Assembly: GCA_944323475.1 (NCBI GenBank)
Contig: CALUSQ010000001.1
Coordinates: forward strand, 1-64,000
DNA from: Candidatus Gastranaerophilales bacterium
GTDB lineage: Bacteria; Cyanobacteriota; Vampirovibrionia; Gastranaerophilales; Gastranaerophilaceae
Direction: 5' to 3'
DNA: 64,000 nucleotides
The notes under the pieces were generated by a model. It made no database searches, was not told the DNA's origin, and worked only from the letters and a program-made list of their open reading frames with translations. Made by a program: the position numbers and the translations under genes. Of the stretch, positions 53,410-62,218 are shown piece after piece (the first letter of the stretch is position 1; each line of letters opens with the position of its first letter).

Positions 53410-54075
53410 TTAAACTTTTTGAATTTGTTTATATTCAAGTTCTACAGGAGTTTCACGTCCAAAAATAGAAACCATAGCTCTAAGTTTAGACTTGTCAGGA
53501 TAAACTTCTGTAATATCTCCAATAAAGTCAGAGAATGGTCCGGAAATAATTCTAACCTTGTCACCAACTTTAACATCAAGTTCAATTTTTGTAGTTTGAG
53601 TTTGTACTCTATGAATAATTTTCTTGATTTCGGAATCTTTTGCCGGTATAGGCTTTTTAGATGTACCAACAAATTTTGTTACACCTGCTGTATGTCTAAC
53701 AACATACCAGCTGTCATCATCCATTATCATTTCAACAAGTACATAACCAGGGAAGATTTTTTCTTCTCTATCTTGCTTTTTACCATCTTTAACTTTAGTA
53801 ATGGTTTTTTGAGGAACTTCTACGCGAAAGATTTTATCTCCCATGTTCATATATTCAATACGTTTTTCAAGATTAACTTTAACCTTGTTTTCATATCCTG
53901 AATAAGTATGAACAATATACCATTTTTTTTGAGGTTCTTTGCTGTGAGAAGCTTGAATATCAGCTTTTAACTTTGCATCTTTTTCTTCAACAATTTGATG
54001 TTTTTCATTGTTAAAAACCTCAATATCATTTTGAGCTTCATTTACTTGCATTTCATCATTCATTTCTTCTGTCAT
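53410..54075 (-). CDS. nusG: Transcription termination/antitermination factor NusG
   Basis: A 221-residue NusG. The NGN domain begins at KKWYIVHTYSGYENKV (about 50) and includes KIFPGYVLVEMIMDDDSWYVVRHTAGVTKFVG; the KOW domain (GDKVRIISGPFSDFIGDI) is C-terminal. It couples RNA polymerase to Rho or ribosomes. The first 50 residues are an acidic, Asn/Glu-rich extension absent from E. coli NusG (181). It follows secE after 41 bases, the standard order. Confidence 0.96.
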   Translation of the reverse strand: MTEEMNDEMQVNEAQNDIEVFNNEKHQIVEEKDAKLKADIQASHSKEPQKKWYIVHTYSGYENKVKVNLEKRIEYMNMGDKIFRVEVPQKTITKVKDGKKQDREEKIFPGYVLVEMIMDDDSWYVVRHTAGVTKFVGTSKKPIPAKDSEIKKIIHRVQTQTTKIELDVKVGDKVRIISGPFSDFIGDITEVYPDKSKLRAMVSIFGRETPVELEYKQIQKV

Positions 54076-54116
54076 TATATTAATTCCTGCTTTATTAATA
54101 ATAAACCTTTTAACAA

Positions 54117-54335
54117 CTATTTTAAATGTAACGCTTTAAAAATAACGTCAAAAATTGTATCCAGAGCTAAAACACCGATTGTAAAAACTGCAGTAATAAT
54201 TATTACATAAATAGTTTCAACAATGACTTGTTGTTTACCGGGCCAAGTGATTTTACCCCATTCAAGTTTTACACTTTTAAAATAAGCCATTGCAGCTTCT
54301 TTAAAATTTATGTTTTCTTTTGTCTGGTTAGCCAT
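54117..54335 (-). CDS. secE: Preprotein translocase subunit SecE
   Basis: A 72-residue SecE with the one-helix form common outside enterobacteria. The amphipathic segment AYFKSVKLEWGKITWPGKQQV (12-32) is the signature, followed by a membrane helix (about 36-58) and a short tail. It clamps SecY in the inner-membrane translocon. GAGGA precedes the ATG. It lies between tRNA-Trp and nusG. Confidence 0.95.
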   Translation of the reverse strand: MANQTKENINFKEAAMAYFKSVKLEWGKITWPGKQQVIVETIYVIIITAVFTIGVLALDTIFDVIFKALHLK

Positions 54336-54357
54336 ATTTTCCTCTGTTTACTTAAAT

Positions 54358-54430
54358 CGCGCCCTGAAGGACTCGAACCCTCGACATCCGGTTTTGGAGA
54401 CCGACGTTCTACCAACTGAACTAAGGACGC
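54358..54430 (-). tRNA. tRNA-Trp (anticodon CCA)
   Basis: A 73-nt cloverleaf on the minus strand. Acceptor arms GCGTCCT and AGGGCGC pair with one G-T. The anticodon loop CTCCAAA places CCA opposite 54395-54397. The T-loop GGTTCGAGTCC is standard and the discriminator is G, as in bacterial tRNA-Trp. CCA is not encoded. It lies between rpmG and secE, a position common in bacteria. Confidence 0.95.
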
Positions 54431-54463
54431 TCTTTAAAGTTTAAATTGCGTTAATTAGTAAAG

Positions 54464-54631
54464 TTATTTTGTTTCTTTGTGAACTGTATGTTTATTGCAT
54501 CTTGGGCAATGTTTTTTAAGTTCCAATCTTTCTTTTTGAGTTTTTTTGTTTTTTGTAGTTGTGTAGTTTCTTTCTTTGCATTCTTCACAAGCGAGAACTA
54601 CCATTTTATCTACTTTTCCTTTGATTCCCAT
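54464..54631 (-). CDS. rpmG: Ribosomal protein L33, zinc type
   Basis: A 55-residue L33 from ATG at 54629-54631 to TAA at 54464-54466. CEEC near residue 16 and CPRC near 43 form the paired CxxC zinc site of the C+ form. The basic middle ([16 protein letters not shown]) is typical. AAGG lies upstream. It is the first gene of the rpmG-tRNA-Trp-secE-nusG-rplK-rplA transcript. Confidence 0.95.
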   Translation of the reverse strand: MGIKGKVDKMVVLACEECKERNYTTTKNKKTQKERLELKKHCPRCNKHTVHKETK

Positions 54632-54679
54632 TTTGTACCTTCTTATCTAGTTTACTGATTATTTTTACAAGCAAGATCT

Positions 54680-54707
54680 ATAGAATGCGTCTTTTCCCTC
54701 ATTCTAT
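54680..54707 (-). promoter_or_regulatory. Leader stem-loop of the rpmG operon
   Basis: ATAGAATG (54680-54687) pairs perfectly with CATTCTAT (54700-54707) around a twelve-base loop in the presumed rpmG leader. No T-run follows, so it is not a terminator. It could stabilise the RNA or bind a regulator. Confidence 0.4.
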
Positions 54708-54732
54708 TCTTCCCAGCAAATTTAGTTGTATT

Positions 54733-54762
54733 AATATATTACAATAAACATAAATTTTTCAA
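54733..54762 (-). promoter_or_regulatory. Candidate promoter of the rpmG operon
   Basis: On the minus strand TTGAAA (54757-54762) and TATATT (54733-54738) are 18 bases apart. They would start a leader of about 95 bases before rpmG. Confidence 0.4.
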
Positions 54763-54783
54763 AGCATAATTTAATATTTCTTA

Positions 54784-55191
54784 TTAAATCAAGTATTCAT
54801 CTAACATAAAATAATAAGTTTGAGGGTTATTAACAAGAGTTCTTTTAGACAGAGAATTTACTCCGCAAGAAGCAGCAACAAATGAGATATTGTATGTTGC
54901 AGAAATAAAAACAATAGGTACATTTTTGTACTGTGGAATTTGTTTTATATTTTCAACAAACCATTCTCCTGCAAATTTTGGTAAAAAGTCTGTTTCCATC
55001 TGCAAATCCGAAAGCACAAGATTATATGGATTTTCTATATTTTTATTTATTAATTCCAAAGCATCACGAGCACTTGACGCAATATCAAACATAAGCTCTA
55101 CTTTGTCATATTCCTTCAATAAAGATGCATGAAACTTCTGCCACTCTGGGCTATCTTCAGCTATTAAAATTCTTTTTAATGTTTTAGTCAT
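54784..55191 (-). CDS. Stand-alone response-regulator receiver protein
   Basis: A 135-residue single receiver domain. The acid pair Glu12-Asp13 (ILIAEDS), phosphoacceptor Asp62 (LVLSDLQM), the Ser of PIVFISA and Lys of NSLSKR are all present. There is no output domain, so it acts through protein contacts. No kinase is adjacent; the kinase-like protein at 32833 cannot phosphorylate by itself. The ATG at 55191 has no Shine-Dalgarno. TATAAT lies exactly six bases upstream, suggesting a leaderless mRNA. Confidence 0.88.
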   Translation of the reverse strand: MTKTLKRILIAEDSPEWQKFHASLLKEYDKVELMFDIASSARDALELINKNIENPYNLVLSDLQMETDFLPKFAGEWFVENIKQIPQYKNVPIVFISATYNISFVAASCGVNSLSKRTLVNNPQTYYFMLDEYLI

Positions 55192-55300
55192 ATTTAGATT
55201 ATACAAAAATTTGTCTCAACAGGTAAGCTGATTTAATTATTTTGTATAATTACAAGCCGAACATTCTTTGTAATGATATCTAAGTAAGTTAAAAGAACAA

Positions 55301-55516
55301 ATGGAGATTTATTTCAAAATGGATCTTTTAATATCACTAAAAAAACTAATAAAACGAATAGATGAAATTGACAAACGTTCAAAACAAATGTCAGAAAACA
55401 CACATTACGCTTCAAATCCTTTTGCAATAAATGAAAACAAAACCTATGTCTGGATAGAAAAAGTAAAAGATTTTAACAAATGTGATTTATTTAATAAAAA
55501 AACAAAAAATAATTAA
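55301..55516 (+). CDS. Small hydrophilic protein, hypothetical
   Basis: A 71-residue charged protein, helical at the start (MEIYFKMDLLISLKKLIKRIDEIDKRSKQM), with no recognised family. AAAAGAA precedes the ATG weakly. An internal ATG at 55319 has GGAG twelve bases before it. It overlaps the aroA 3' end by four bases. It may be real, since its composition is like its neighbours', but evidence is limited. Confidence 0.4.
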   Translation: MEIYFKMDLLISLKKLIKRIDEIDKRSKQMSENTHYASNPFAINENKTYVWIEKVKDFNKCDLFNKKTKNN

Positions 55517-56793
55517 GCTTGCAATATATCCATAAATTTTAAAAATTCAGGGAATGAAATATCAACCCATTGAAACTGATTAATAACAATAGGCTTTTGA
55601 CAAATTAGTCCTGCAATATACAAACTCATAGCAAGCCTATGATCATGATAGCATTCAGTTTCACAACCGCCTTCTAGTTTTGAATTAACATTTCCTTCTA
55701 TAACAAAGCCATCTTCTGTCTCTTCAATTTGAACACCAATTTTTTTGAGTTCAGAAACAAGACATTTTATCCTGTCTGATTCTTTATTTCTTAAATCAGA
55801 TGCATCTTTAACAATAGTAGAACCGCAAGCTTGAGAAGCCAAAACGGCTATAACAGGTAACTCATCTATTAATCTTGGTATTATTTCACCCTCAATTGTT
55901 ATTCCTTTTAATTCAGAAGTTCTTACTCTTATATCCCCAACTTCTTCATTACAGATTAATTTTTTATCTAAAATTTCAATATCTGCTCCCATTTTCTGCA
56001 TAACATCAACTATACCTGTACGAGTAGGGTTTAAACCGACATTTTTAATAAGTATATCTGAGTTTGGCACAATAGCTGCAGCAACCATAAAAAATGCAGC
56101 AGAAGAAATATCGCCACAAACTTTTAGATTTTTAGGTGTTAATACTGATTTACGAATTTTAGATATATTTTGACTATATTCAATATCAGCGTCTAAATAT
56201 GCCAGCATCCTTTCTGTATGGTCTCTTGAAAGAAATGGTTCTGTAACTTTAGTTTCACCATATGTATTTAGACCGGCCAACAAAATACAAGATTTGACTT
56301 GTGCAGATGCCACAGGAGTTTTATAATCAATAGGAAACAACTCTTTTCCTTTAATAACAAGAGGTGCTTTATATTGATTATGTTTAAATTTTGCCCCCAT
56401 TAATTCCAAAGGAATTATTATTCTTTTCATCGGCCTTTTTGAAAGACTCTCATCACCATATAATCTTGCTTCCAGATCTCTTGATGCAAGAATACCGGAA
56501 AACAATCTCATAGAAGTGCCTGAATTACCGCAATCCAAATTATATCTATCTTTTTTAAAAGCATTTTGAGCATTTATTTTAATGCGATTTTCTGAAATAA
56601 AATCAACCTCACACCCCAAAGCTTTTATTATATTTAAAGTACTTATACAATCTGCACCTAAAGAATAATTATCAACCTCTACAATACCATCTGTCAAAGC
56701 ACTAAACATTGCAGCCCTATGACTAATAGACTTGTCGGGAGGGATAATAAATTCTCCATTTAAACCTGATGATTTATAAACAGTAAGGTTCAT
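55513..56793 (-). CDS. aroA: 5-enolpyruvylshikimate-3-phosphate synthase
   Basis: A 426-residue EPSP synthase, transferring enolpyruvyl from PEP to shikimate 3-phosphate. PPDKSISHRAAMFSAL, LDCGNSGTSMRLFSGIL, ASAQVKSCILLAGL, RDHTERML and DHRLAMS are the conserved blocks. Alanine occurs in the GNSGTSMR-type loop's neighbourhood as in class II enzymes, but class is not decided here. The start lies five bases after the symporter stop, so the two share a transcript. Confidence 0.95.
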   Translation of the reverse strand: MNLTVYKSSGLNGEFIIPPDKSISHRAAMFSALTDGIVEVDNYSLGADCISTLNIIKALGCEVDFISENRIKINAQNAFKKDRYNLDCGNSGTSMRLFSGILASRDLEARLYGDESLSKRPMKRIIIPLELMGAKFKHNQYKAPLVIKGKELFPIDYKTPVASAQVKSCILLAGLNTYGETKVTEPFLSRDHTERMLAYLDADIEYSQNISKIRKSVLTPKNLKVCGDISSAAFFMVAAAIVPNSDILIKNVGLNPTRTGIVDVMQKMGADIEILDKKLICNEEVGDIRVRTSELKGITIEGEIIPRLIDELPVIAVLASQACGSTIVKDASDLRNKESDRIKCLVSELKKIGVQIEETEDGFVIEGNVNSKLEGGCETECYHDHRLAMSLYIAGLICQKPIVINQFQWVDISFPEFLKFMDILQA

Positions 56794-56798
56794 TATAC

Positions 56799-58145
56799 TT
56801 AAATTATATCTTTATATGATTCAACATTGGTGAGCATATCATAATTCAGCTCATTTTCATTGTCAGCAATAACTGCCGTAACAACAGCATCGGAAGTAAT
56901 ATTTAACATTGTTCTAAACATATCAACTATTCTGTCAACAGCAAACAAGAAAGCAAAACCTTCTACCATTTGAGTAGGTGTTAAGCCTAAACCGTTCAAT
57001 ACTAATGCTATTGTAATAATACCACCGCCAGGGATACCTGCACAGGTACTTGATGCAACAATTGCTAGTATAGCTATTTGGAGAACATGTAGAGGTTCGA
57101 CAGTTATTCCGTATGCCTGTGTCAAAAACAGAACAGCAATAACTTGAAACATTGCAGTTGCATCAAAATTAAGCGTTACCCCAAGAGGTAATACAAAACT
57201 GCATACTTTGTGAGAAATACCTCTTTTTTCACAACAAGCAATAACCAAAGGCAATGTAGCAGAGCTGCTTGCAGTTCCGAAACCTACCATCATAGCTTCT
57301 GCAATTGCAGCGAAGAAAAGCCTTACAGGTACTTTAGAAAATACTTTCATTATTATCGGATAAACAACAAACAGTTGTATTGCAAAACCTATAAATATAG
57401 CAAGGAAATACTTTGAAATACTAGTAAATACCGATATACCAAATGAAGAAATCGCAGTAGCAGTCAAAGCAAATATACCTGGTGCAGCAAGATACATAAT
57501 ACCATCAGTAACTTTCATTGTGGCAGCAAAAATAGATTCAAAGAACGACACTACTGGTCTGTTAATTTCTCCTACTTTTGCAAGTGCTATAGCAAAAATC
57601 ATTATGAAAATAATAATAGGAATCATTTCACCTTTAGCCAATGCTTCCATCGGATTAGCCGGTATCAGATTAATAAACATTTCTGATAAATGACCTTTTT
57701 GATCAGCTATAGCTTGACTAACAATCTGTTGTGTTTCAACAGCAGACTCTTGACTAATAAATGACTGAACTCCATCACCAGGATGCAACGCAAAAGCTAG
57801 CGCAACACCTATAATAACTGCAGCAATTGATATAATAGAGTAGTAAGTTACCATCTTAATACCAAAAGCGCCTAATTGTTTGTTATCACCAATACTGGAA
57901 ATGCCTATAACTATTGCACTAAAAACTAATGGTATTATAACCATTTGTATCAATCGGATGAAAGCTTGTCCTATAAAATTCAAAACTGAATATATTACAC
58001 TATAAACTGTAGATGACTCATGCGATACTTGAAAAGCATGCATTGCAATTCCAAGAATAATACCTGCTATCAAACCAAGAAAAATGTGACCATTACGTTT
58101 GATACCTAAACCTAACGCAATTAAAATTTGCATATGTAATTTCAT
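56799..58145 (-). CDS. Dicarboxylate/amino acid:cation symporter (DAACS)
   Basis: A 448-residue inner-membrane transporter of the GltP/DctA family. FGTASSSATLPL is the serine-rich re-entrant loop and GIPGGGIITIALVLNGLGL the second hairpin, with NFDATAM preceding helix 7. It takes up glutamate, aspartate or C4-dicarboxylates with Na+ or H+. Substrate is not determined. AAAGG precedes the ATG. aroA follows after five bases. Confidence 0.93.
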   Translation of the reverse strand: MKLHMQILIALGLGIKRNGHIFLGLIAGIILGIAMHAFQVSHESSTVYSVIYSVLNFIGQAFIRLIQMVIIPLVFSAIVIGISSIGDNKQLGAFGIKMVTYYSIISIAAVIIGVALAFALHPGDGVQSFISQESAVETQQIVSQAIADQKGHLSEMFINLIPANPMEALAKGEMIPIIIFIMIFAIALAKVGEINRPVVSFFESIFAATMKVTDGIMYLAAPGIFALTATAISSFGISVFTSISKYFLAIFIGFAIQLFVVYPIIMKVFSKVPVRLFFAAIAEAMMVGFGTASSSATLPLVIACCEKRGISHKVCSFVLPLGVTLNFDATAMFQVIAVLFLTQAYGITVEPLHVLQIAILAIVASSTCAGIPGGGIITIALVLNGLGLTPTQMVEGFAFLFAVDRIVDMFRTMLNITSDAVVTAVIADNENELNYDMLTNVESYKDII

Positions 58146-58264
58146 AAAAAAAGCCTTTCTACATAAGATTATAGTTTGACAAGTATAGTTATTTTACTAT
58201 TTTTAATCAGATATGACAACAATGTATATGTATGAAATTAGTCATAATTAACTATATATAAATT

Positions 58265-59182
58265 CTATCTGATTTTTAATTCAATAAACTTAGTATCATC
58301 AGGTTGATACTTTAAAATTTGTTTGTAATAATGCCTAGCTTCAGATTTTTGATTAAGTTTTTCAAAACATTCTGCTACACCCTTATTGGCATTATAATGA
58401 TATGGCTGTACTTTAAGAGCTTTTTTATAACAAAAAATAGCTTTACTATATAACTTCCGAGATTTATATAAATCTGCCAATTCCATATAAATCTCTACAT
58501 TTCCTGTGCAATTTATTCTTTTATCACATTGAGAGTTAATTAAAGATTTATAAATTTTTTCAGCGTCTGAATACCGTTTTTGTTTTGTCATAACATAAGC
58601 TTTTGTTAGTAACCGTTTTTTTAAGCTTATAGAATTGTCTATCATGCATTTATGTAAATATGAATTTGCTTGTTTGTTATTATTAGCTAATGCATAGTAT
58701 TTTGAACAATAACACAAATCCGTTTTATTTGATTTTTCAAAATATTCATTAGCTTTTGCATAATCACCTTTTTCAAAATAAATTTCTGAAATAATTGAAT
58801 TTTTATCAATCGTTATATCGTTATTAGAAAAAACCGATACCAAACGGCAAATAGAACGATTTATAGGTGATTTGTACAGTACACAAAAACCATAATCCTT
58901 GTCTTTCTCATAAGAATTTACAACCCTAATAGCATCATCGAACCTTCCAATTTGTTTGTAAACAATAGATAACATACGCATACTTGGCATATGATACTTA
59001 ACTGTTACAGGATTATCATAATTTTTAATAAATCCATTTATATCTTTATTGGTATAATCTTTTAATCCAACTTTTTCACTAAGAAATGCTTGATATTGTT
59101 TATCATATGGATTATACGAAACAACAAGAAAAACAAAAATAAAAAAAATAAATGAAAATAAAACCGATAAATATAACTTCAT
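58265..59182 (-). CDS. TPR-repeat protein with N-terminal membrane anchor
   Basis: A 305-residue protein with a signal or anchor helix (about 3-23) and tetratricopeptide repeats through the rest, clearest at the C-terminus (YSKAIFCYKKALKVQPYHYNANKGVAECFEKLNQKSEARHYYKQILKYQPDD). A Cys-rich middle (about 140-185) may form disulfides in the periplasm. TPR proteins serve as assembly scaffolds; the partner is unknown. It lies 13 bases after queF on the same strand. Confidence 0.85.
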   Translation of the reverse strand: MKLYLSVLFSFIFFIFVFLVVSYNPYDKQYQAFLSEKVGLKDYTNKDINGFIKNYDNPVTVKYHMPSMRMLSIVYKQIGRFDDAIRVVNSYEKDKDYGFCVLYKSPINRSICRLVSVFSNNDITIDKNSIISEIYFEKGDYAKANEYFEKSNKTDLCYCSKYYALANNNKQANSYLHKCMIDNSISLKKRLLTKAYVMTKQKRYSDAEKIYKSLINSQCDKRINCTGNVEIYMELADLYKSRKLYSKAIFCYKKALKVQPYHYNANKGVAECFEKLNQKSEARHYYKQILKYQPDDTKFIELKIR

Positions 59183-59195
59183 TCAAAACTCCAAA

Positions 59196-60092
59196 TCACT
59201 GTTTGATACCATTTCTTGCATACTTAAATAAATCAATAATAGCCAATGTATCTGATATTTCACAATTTTTACTCATCCGTACAGGCCAAATATCAATCCC
59301 TCCTCTGCGTGTATAAAGAATACAAACTGACAATTTATCATCATTGTCAAGTAAATCATAAAGCCTTTTGTAGACCATTTCGCAACACTCTTCATGAAAA
59401 TGATATTCAGAACGAAACGAACATAAATATTTAACTAAATTATCTTCTTTTATATGTTTCTTGGATTCATAACTAATAAAAATATCACCAAAATCAGGCT
59501 GATGAGTAACTCTGCAATTTGAACGCAATGCATCAAAGCTCAAAAAATATCTTTTCTTTTCTTTGCCTTCGTCAGATTGCAAAAGTTCTGGCGCTTCTTT
59601 AAATTTATCTATTTTTAAATTTGATAAATCAATAAAATCTAAAATATTTTTATAATTTTCAAAAATTTTAATACGTTGTGAATTATTATCAAAAAAAGAA
59701 ATAAATACTTCTGTTTTAAGCAGTTTCGACAAATCATTAGAAATTGTATTCTTACAAATTTCCAAACATTCTTCAATTGAATCGCCAAACTTTGACATAT
59801 TAAACGAATTTAAATACAACTTTAAAGATTTTGACTCAACAATAAACTCACTCTCACAGCTATATCTCATCTTCATCAACCTAGTAACCGGCAAGCCACT
59901 TTTTGTCATAACCGAAAATTCGTAAGCATGCCAAACATCAAAACCATAAAAAGGAAGTTTTTCATTATTTATTCCATACTGTTTTCTATTCTCAAATCTA
60001 GGCACAGCAACTAGCAAAGATGGGTCGTATAATTCACTGCCCACTGACTTTTTACCGAGATGTTTTGAAGCTGCTAAATCTGTATTGTTCAT
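59196..60092 (-). CDS. queF: NADPH-dependent 7-cyano-7-deazaguanine reductase
   Basis: A 298-residue type II (bimodular) QueF, reducing preQ0 to preQ1 for queuosine. Landmarks are LYDPSLLVAVPRFENR, the ESKSLKLYLNSF motif (86-97), catalytic Cys193 and Asp200 in SNCRVTHQPDFG, FHEECCE and YTRRGGIDI. The overall length is like E. coli QueF (282). No other que gene adjoins. A hairpin covering the ribosome-binding region lies just upstream. Confidence 0.94.
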   Translation of the reverse strand: MNNTDLAASKHLGKKSVGSELYDPSLLVAVPRFENRKQYGINNEKLPFYGFDVWHAYEFSVMTKSGLPVTRLMKMRYSCESEFIVESKSLKLYLNSFNMSKFGDSIEECLEICKNTISNDLSKLLKTEVFISFFDNNSQRIKIFENYKNILDFIDLSNLKIDKFKEAPELLQSDEGKEKKRYFLSFDALRSNCRVTHQPDFGDIFISYESKKHIKEDNLVKYLCSFRSEYHFHEECCEMVYKRLYDLLDNDDKLSVCILYTRRGGIDIWPVRMSKNCEISDTLAIIDLFKYARNGIKQ

Positions 60093-60097
60093 AAAAA

Positions 60098-60134
60098 ATT
60101 ACCTGTAATTAAATTAATATAAATCACAGGTAAT
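60098..60134 (-). promoter_or_regulatory. Hairpin over the queF ribosome-binding site
   Basis: ATTACCTGT (60098-60106) pairs perfectly with ACAGGTAAT (60126-60134). On the minus strand the stem ends in TTTTTT directly before the queF ATG and contains the only AGG there. It can act as a terminator for the upstream peptidase gene or hide the queF ribosome-binding site. Confidence 0.5.
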
Positions 60135-60160
60135 TACAATTAAGTTATAAAAGATATTTA

Positions 60161-61264
60161 CTAAATAACAAATTTTCCGTCCTTATAAATAAGAACATCA
60201 TCAGCATATATTTCAGAGCCGTTTTTCATATTCTTTATCAAATCCCAATGCAAACCGGAGATATTTTTACCTCCTGCCTCCGGATAAGATGCCCCAAGAG
60301 CCATATGGATTGCGCCACCAATTTTTTCATCAAATAAAATATTTCCGGTAATTTCTTGTATCATAGAATTTGTACCGATAGCGATTTCACCAACAAAACG
60401 AGCACCTTCATCCATGTTTATCATGTTCAAGAAGTATTCTTCTCCTTTTTCAGCACTTGCTTCAACAACTTTACCGTTTTCTAGTTTTAATCTTACTTTA
60501 TGAGATTCGTTACCTCTGTATATTTGAGGAAAATCAAAGTAAATAGTACCATTTGCACTATTCTCAACAGGAGATGTATAAATTTCACCATCAGGGAAAT
60601 TGCACTGTCCTGAACAATTCAGCCATTTTCTGCCTGTTGTATCAAAAGTTATATCAGTTTCTTCACCAATTATATGAAGTTTTGTTGTTTTGTTAAGATA
60701 ATCAGCAAGTCTTTGCTGTTCTTTATCAATTTGCTCCCACTTTTCAATAGGATTATCCAAATGCAAATAACAAGCCTTTATTAAAAATTCTGTATAATCT
60801 TCAAGCGACATTTTTGCCTCTTGAGCCAAAGCATTTGTTGGAAAATCTGCGATTACCCATTTCAAAGAACCTTCAGCAGAACGTTTTAGCATTTTATTTG
60901 ACAATTCTCTTGTTGCAGCTGAACGTTTTGCCATTTTTTTAGAATCAGCTTTTGCCATTGACTTTGTATTTGTAGGAGCACCGACAGATATTAAAACATC
61001 AGCTTTGTCATATTCAACTTCTGTCATAGGATCGATATAAGAAAGTTGTTCATCATTTGCATATTTGATAAAAGTTTCAGAAAGTCCATCCATCATAGTT
61101 TTTACAACAGGATTTGCCCCTTTTAAAAGCACCTGCTTATAAATTTCTTTTACCAAAGGTTGAGCCTCACAACTTGTTGCTCGAATCACAACTAAATCGT
61201 CTTTTTTTACTTTAGTTGAATAATCAACAAGAACTTTGGCATATTTTTCCCATAATGTATTCAT
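60161..61264 (-). CDS. M29-family aminopeptidase
   Basis: A 367-residue thermophilic-type (M29) metallo-aminopeptidase. The N-terminal region WEKYAKVLVDYSTKVKKDDLVVI and PVVKTMMDGLSETFIKYAND precede the C-terminal metal-site region, with EIYTSPVENSANGTIYFDFP, FVGEIAIGTN and GGAIHMALGASYPEAGGKNISGLHWDLI holding the Glu, His and Asp ligands. It releases N-terminal residues from peptides in the cytosol. Its stop lies 27 bases before the queF hairpin. Confidence 0.92.
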   Translation of the reverse strand: MNTLWEKYAKVLVDYSTKVKKDDLVVIRATSCEAQPLVKEIYKQVLLKGANPVVKTMMDGLSETFIKYANDEQLSYIDPMTEVEYDKADVLISVGAPTNTKSMAKADSKKMAKRSAATRELSNKMLKRSAEGSLKWVIADFPTNALAQEAKMSLEDYTEFLIKACYLHLDNPIEKWEQIDKEQQRLADYLNKTTKLHIIGEETDITFDTTGRKWLNCSGQCNFPDGEIYTSPVENSANGTIYFDFPQIYRGNESHKVRLKLENGKVVEASAEKGEEYFLNMINMDEGARFVGEIAIGTNSMIQEITGNILFDEKIGGAIHMALGASYPEAGGKNISGLHWDLIKNMKNGSEIYADDVLIYKDGKFVI

Positions 61265-61354
61265 AAAAAAACTCCTTTAATTAATCTGACTTTTAGTTAA
61301 TTATAATACTATTTTAGCGTTTTTAAAAACATTACCTATATCTACATATTTTAT

Positions 61355-61390
61355 AAAAAAAACACCTACTGGAATTAAGCAGGTGTTTTT
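61355..61390 (-). terminator. Terminator of the lpx operon
   Basis: AAAAACACCT (61358-61367) pairs with AGGTGTTTTT (61381-61390). On the minus strand eight Ts follow the stem. It lies 20 bases after the lpxA stop. Confidence 0.85.
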
Positions 61391-61410
61391 ATAAAATTTT
61401 ACAAAAAGCA

Positions 61411-62199
61411 TTAGCACATAGTATTTTCAGCTTTTCTAAGAGTAATGCCTCTTTTTGATTCACGTATAAACTGAACAAATTTTCTCACGTATTCATCTTG
61501 AGGAATTTCTTGTTCAATTACATCACAAGCTTTTGAAATAAGATATTTTTCTGATTTCAATATTTTCAATGCTTCTTTCAGATGTTCTCTTGATTCAGGA
61601 GCTATACCTCTTCTTTTCAAACCAATAGCATTAATACCATGAGGGATTGGAGGTCTGCCTTCGCCTTTTACATATGGAAGACAATCCATTCTTGCAGCGG
61701 AAAATCCGCTTATTATACACATTTCACCAATTCTCAAGTTTTGGTGAAATACGCTCATACCACCTAAAAATGCGCCAAAACCAACATGGCAATGACCGCC
61801 TATTGTAGCAAGATTTGCCATAATAACTTCATCTTCCAATACACAATTGTGTGCAACGTGCGAAGATGTCATTAAAAGGCATTTATCACCTACAATAGTT
61901 ACGTTTCCTTCACCTGAAGCACGATTTACTGTAGCATATTCTTTAATAATACAATTTTTACCAATAATCGATTTTGTCGGTTCATTTTTGTAACCCAAAT
62001 CTTGAGGCGCTGTACCAATACTCGCAAATGGTGAAATAATTGTACCATCACCTATTTCACAATATTCAAGGTATGCATTTGGCATAATTGTAACATTATT
62101 GCCAATTTTTACGCAATTACCAATCACCGCATTTGCACCTATTGTTACATTTTCACCAACAATAGCGTCGTCTGCAATTATCGCTCTTTTATCAATCAT
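61411..62199 (-). CDS. lpxA: UDP-N-acetylglucosamine acyltransferase LpxA
   Basis: A 262-residue left-handed beta-helix acyltransferase, the first enzyme of lipid A synthesis. Hexapeptide repeats run through residues 1-190 (IIADDAIVGENVTIGANAVIG); FGAFLGGMSVFHQNLRIG carries the catalytic His region, and the helical C-terminus has REHLKEALKILK. It is the last gene of lpxD-lpxC-fabZ-lpxA. Confidence 0.96.
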   Translation of the reverse strand: MIDKRAIIADDAIVGENVTIGANAVIGNCVKIGNNVTIMPNAYLEYCEIGDGTIISPFASIGTAPQDLGYKNEPTKSIIGKNCIIKEYATVNRASGEGNVTIVGDKCLLMTSSHVAHNCVLEDEVIMANLATIGGHCHVGFGAFLGGMSVFHQNLRIGEMCIISGFSAARMDCLPYVKGEGRPPIPHGINAIGLKRRGIAPESREHLKEALKILKSEKYLISKACDVIEQEIPQDEYVRKFVQFIRESKRGITLRKAENTMC

Positions 62200-62218
62200 T
62201 TATCAACCTTTCATCAAG

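Noticed and set aside
60093-60160. preQ1 riboswitch upstream of queF
   Set aside because: The leader has a simple hairpin and lacks the pseudoknot pattern and conserved bases of known preQ1 aptamers.
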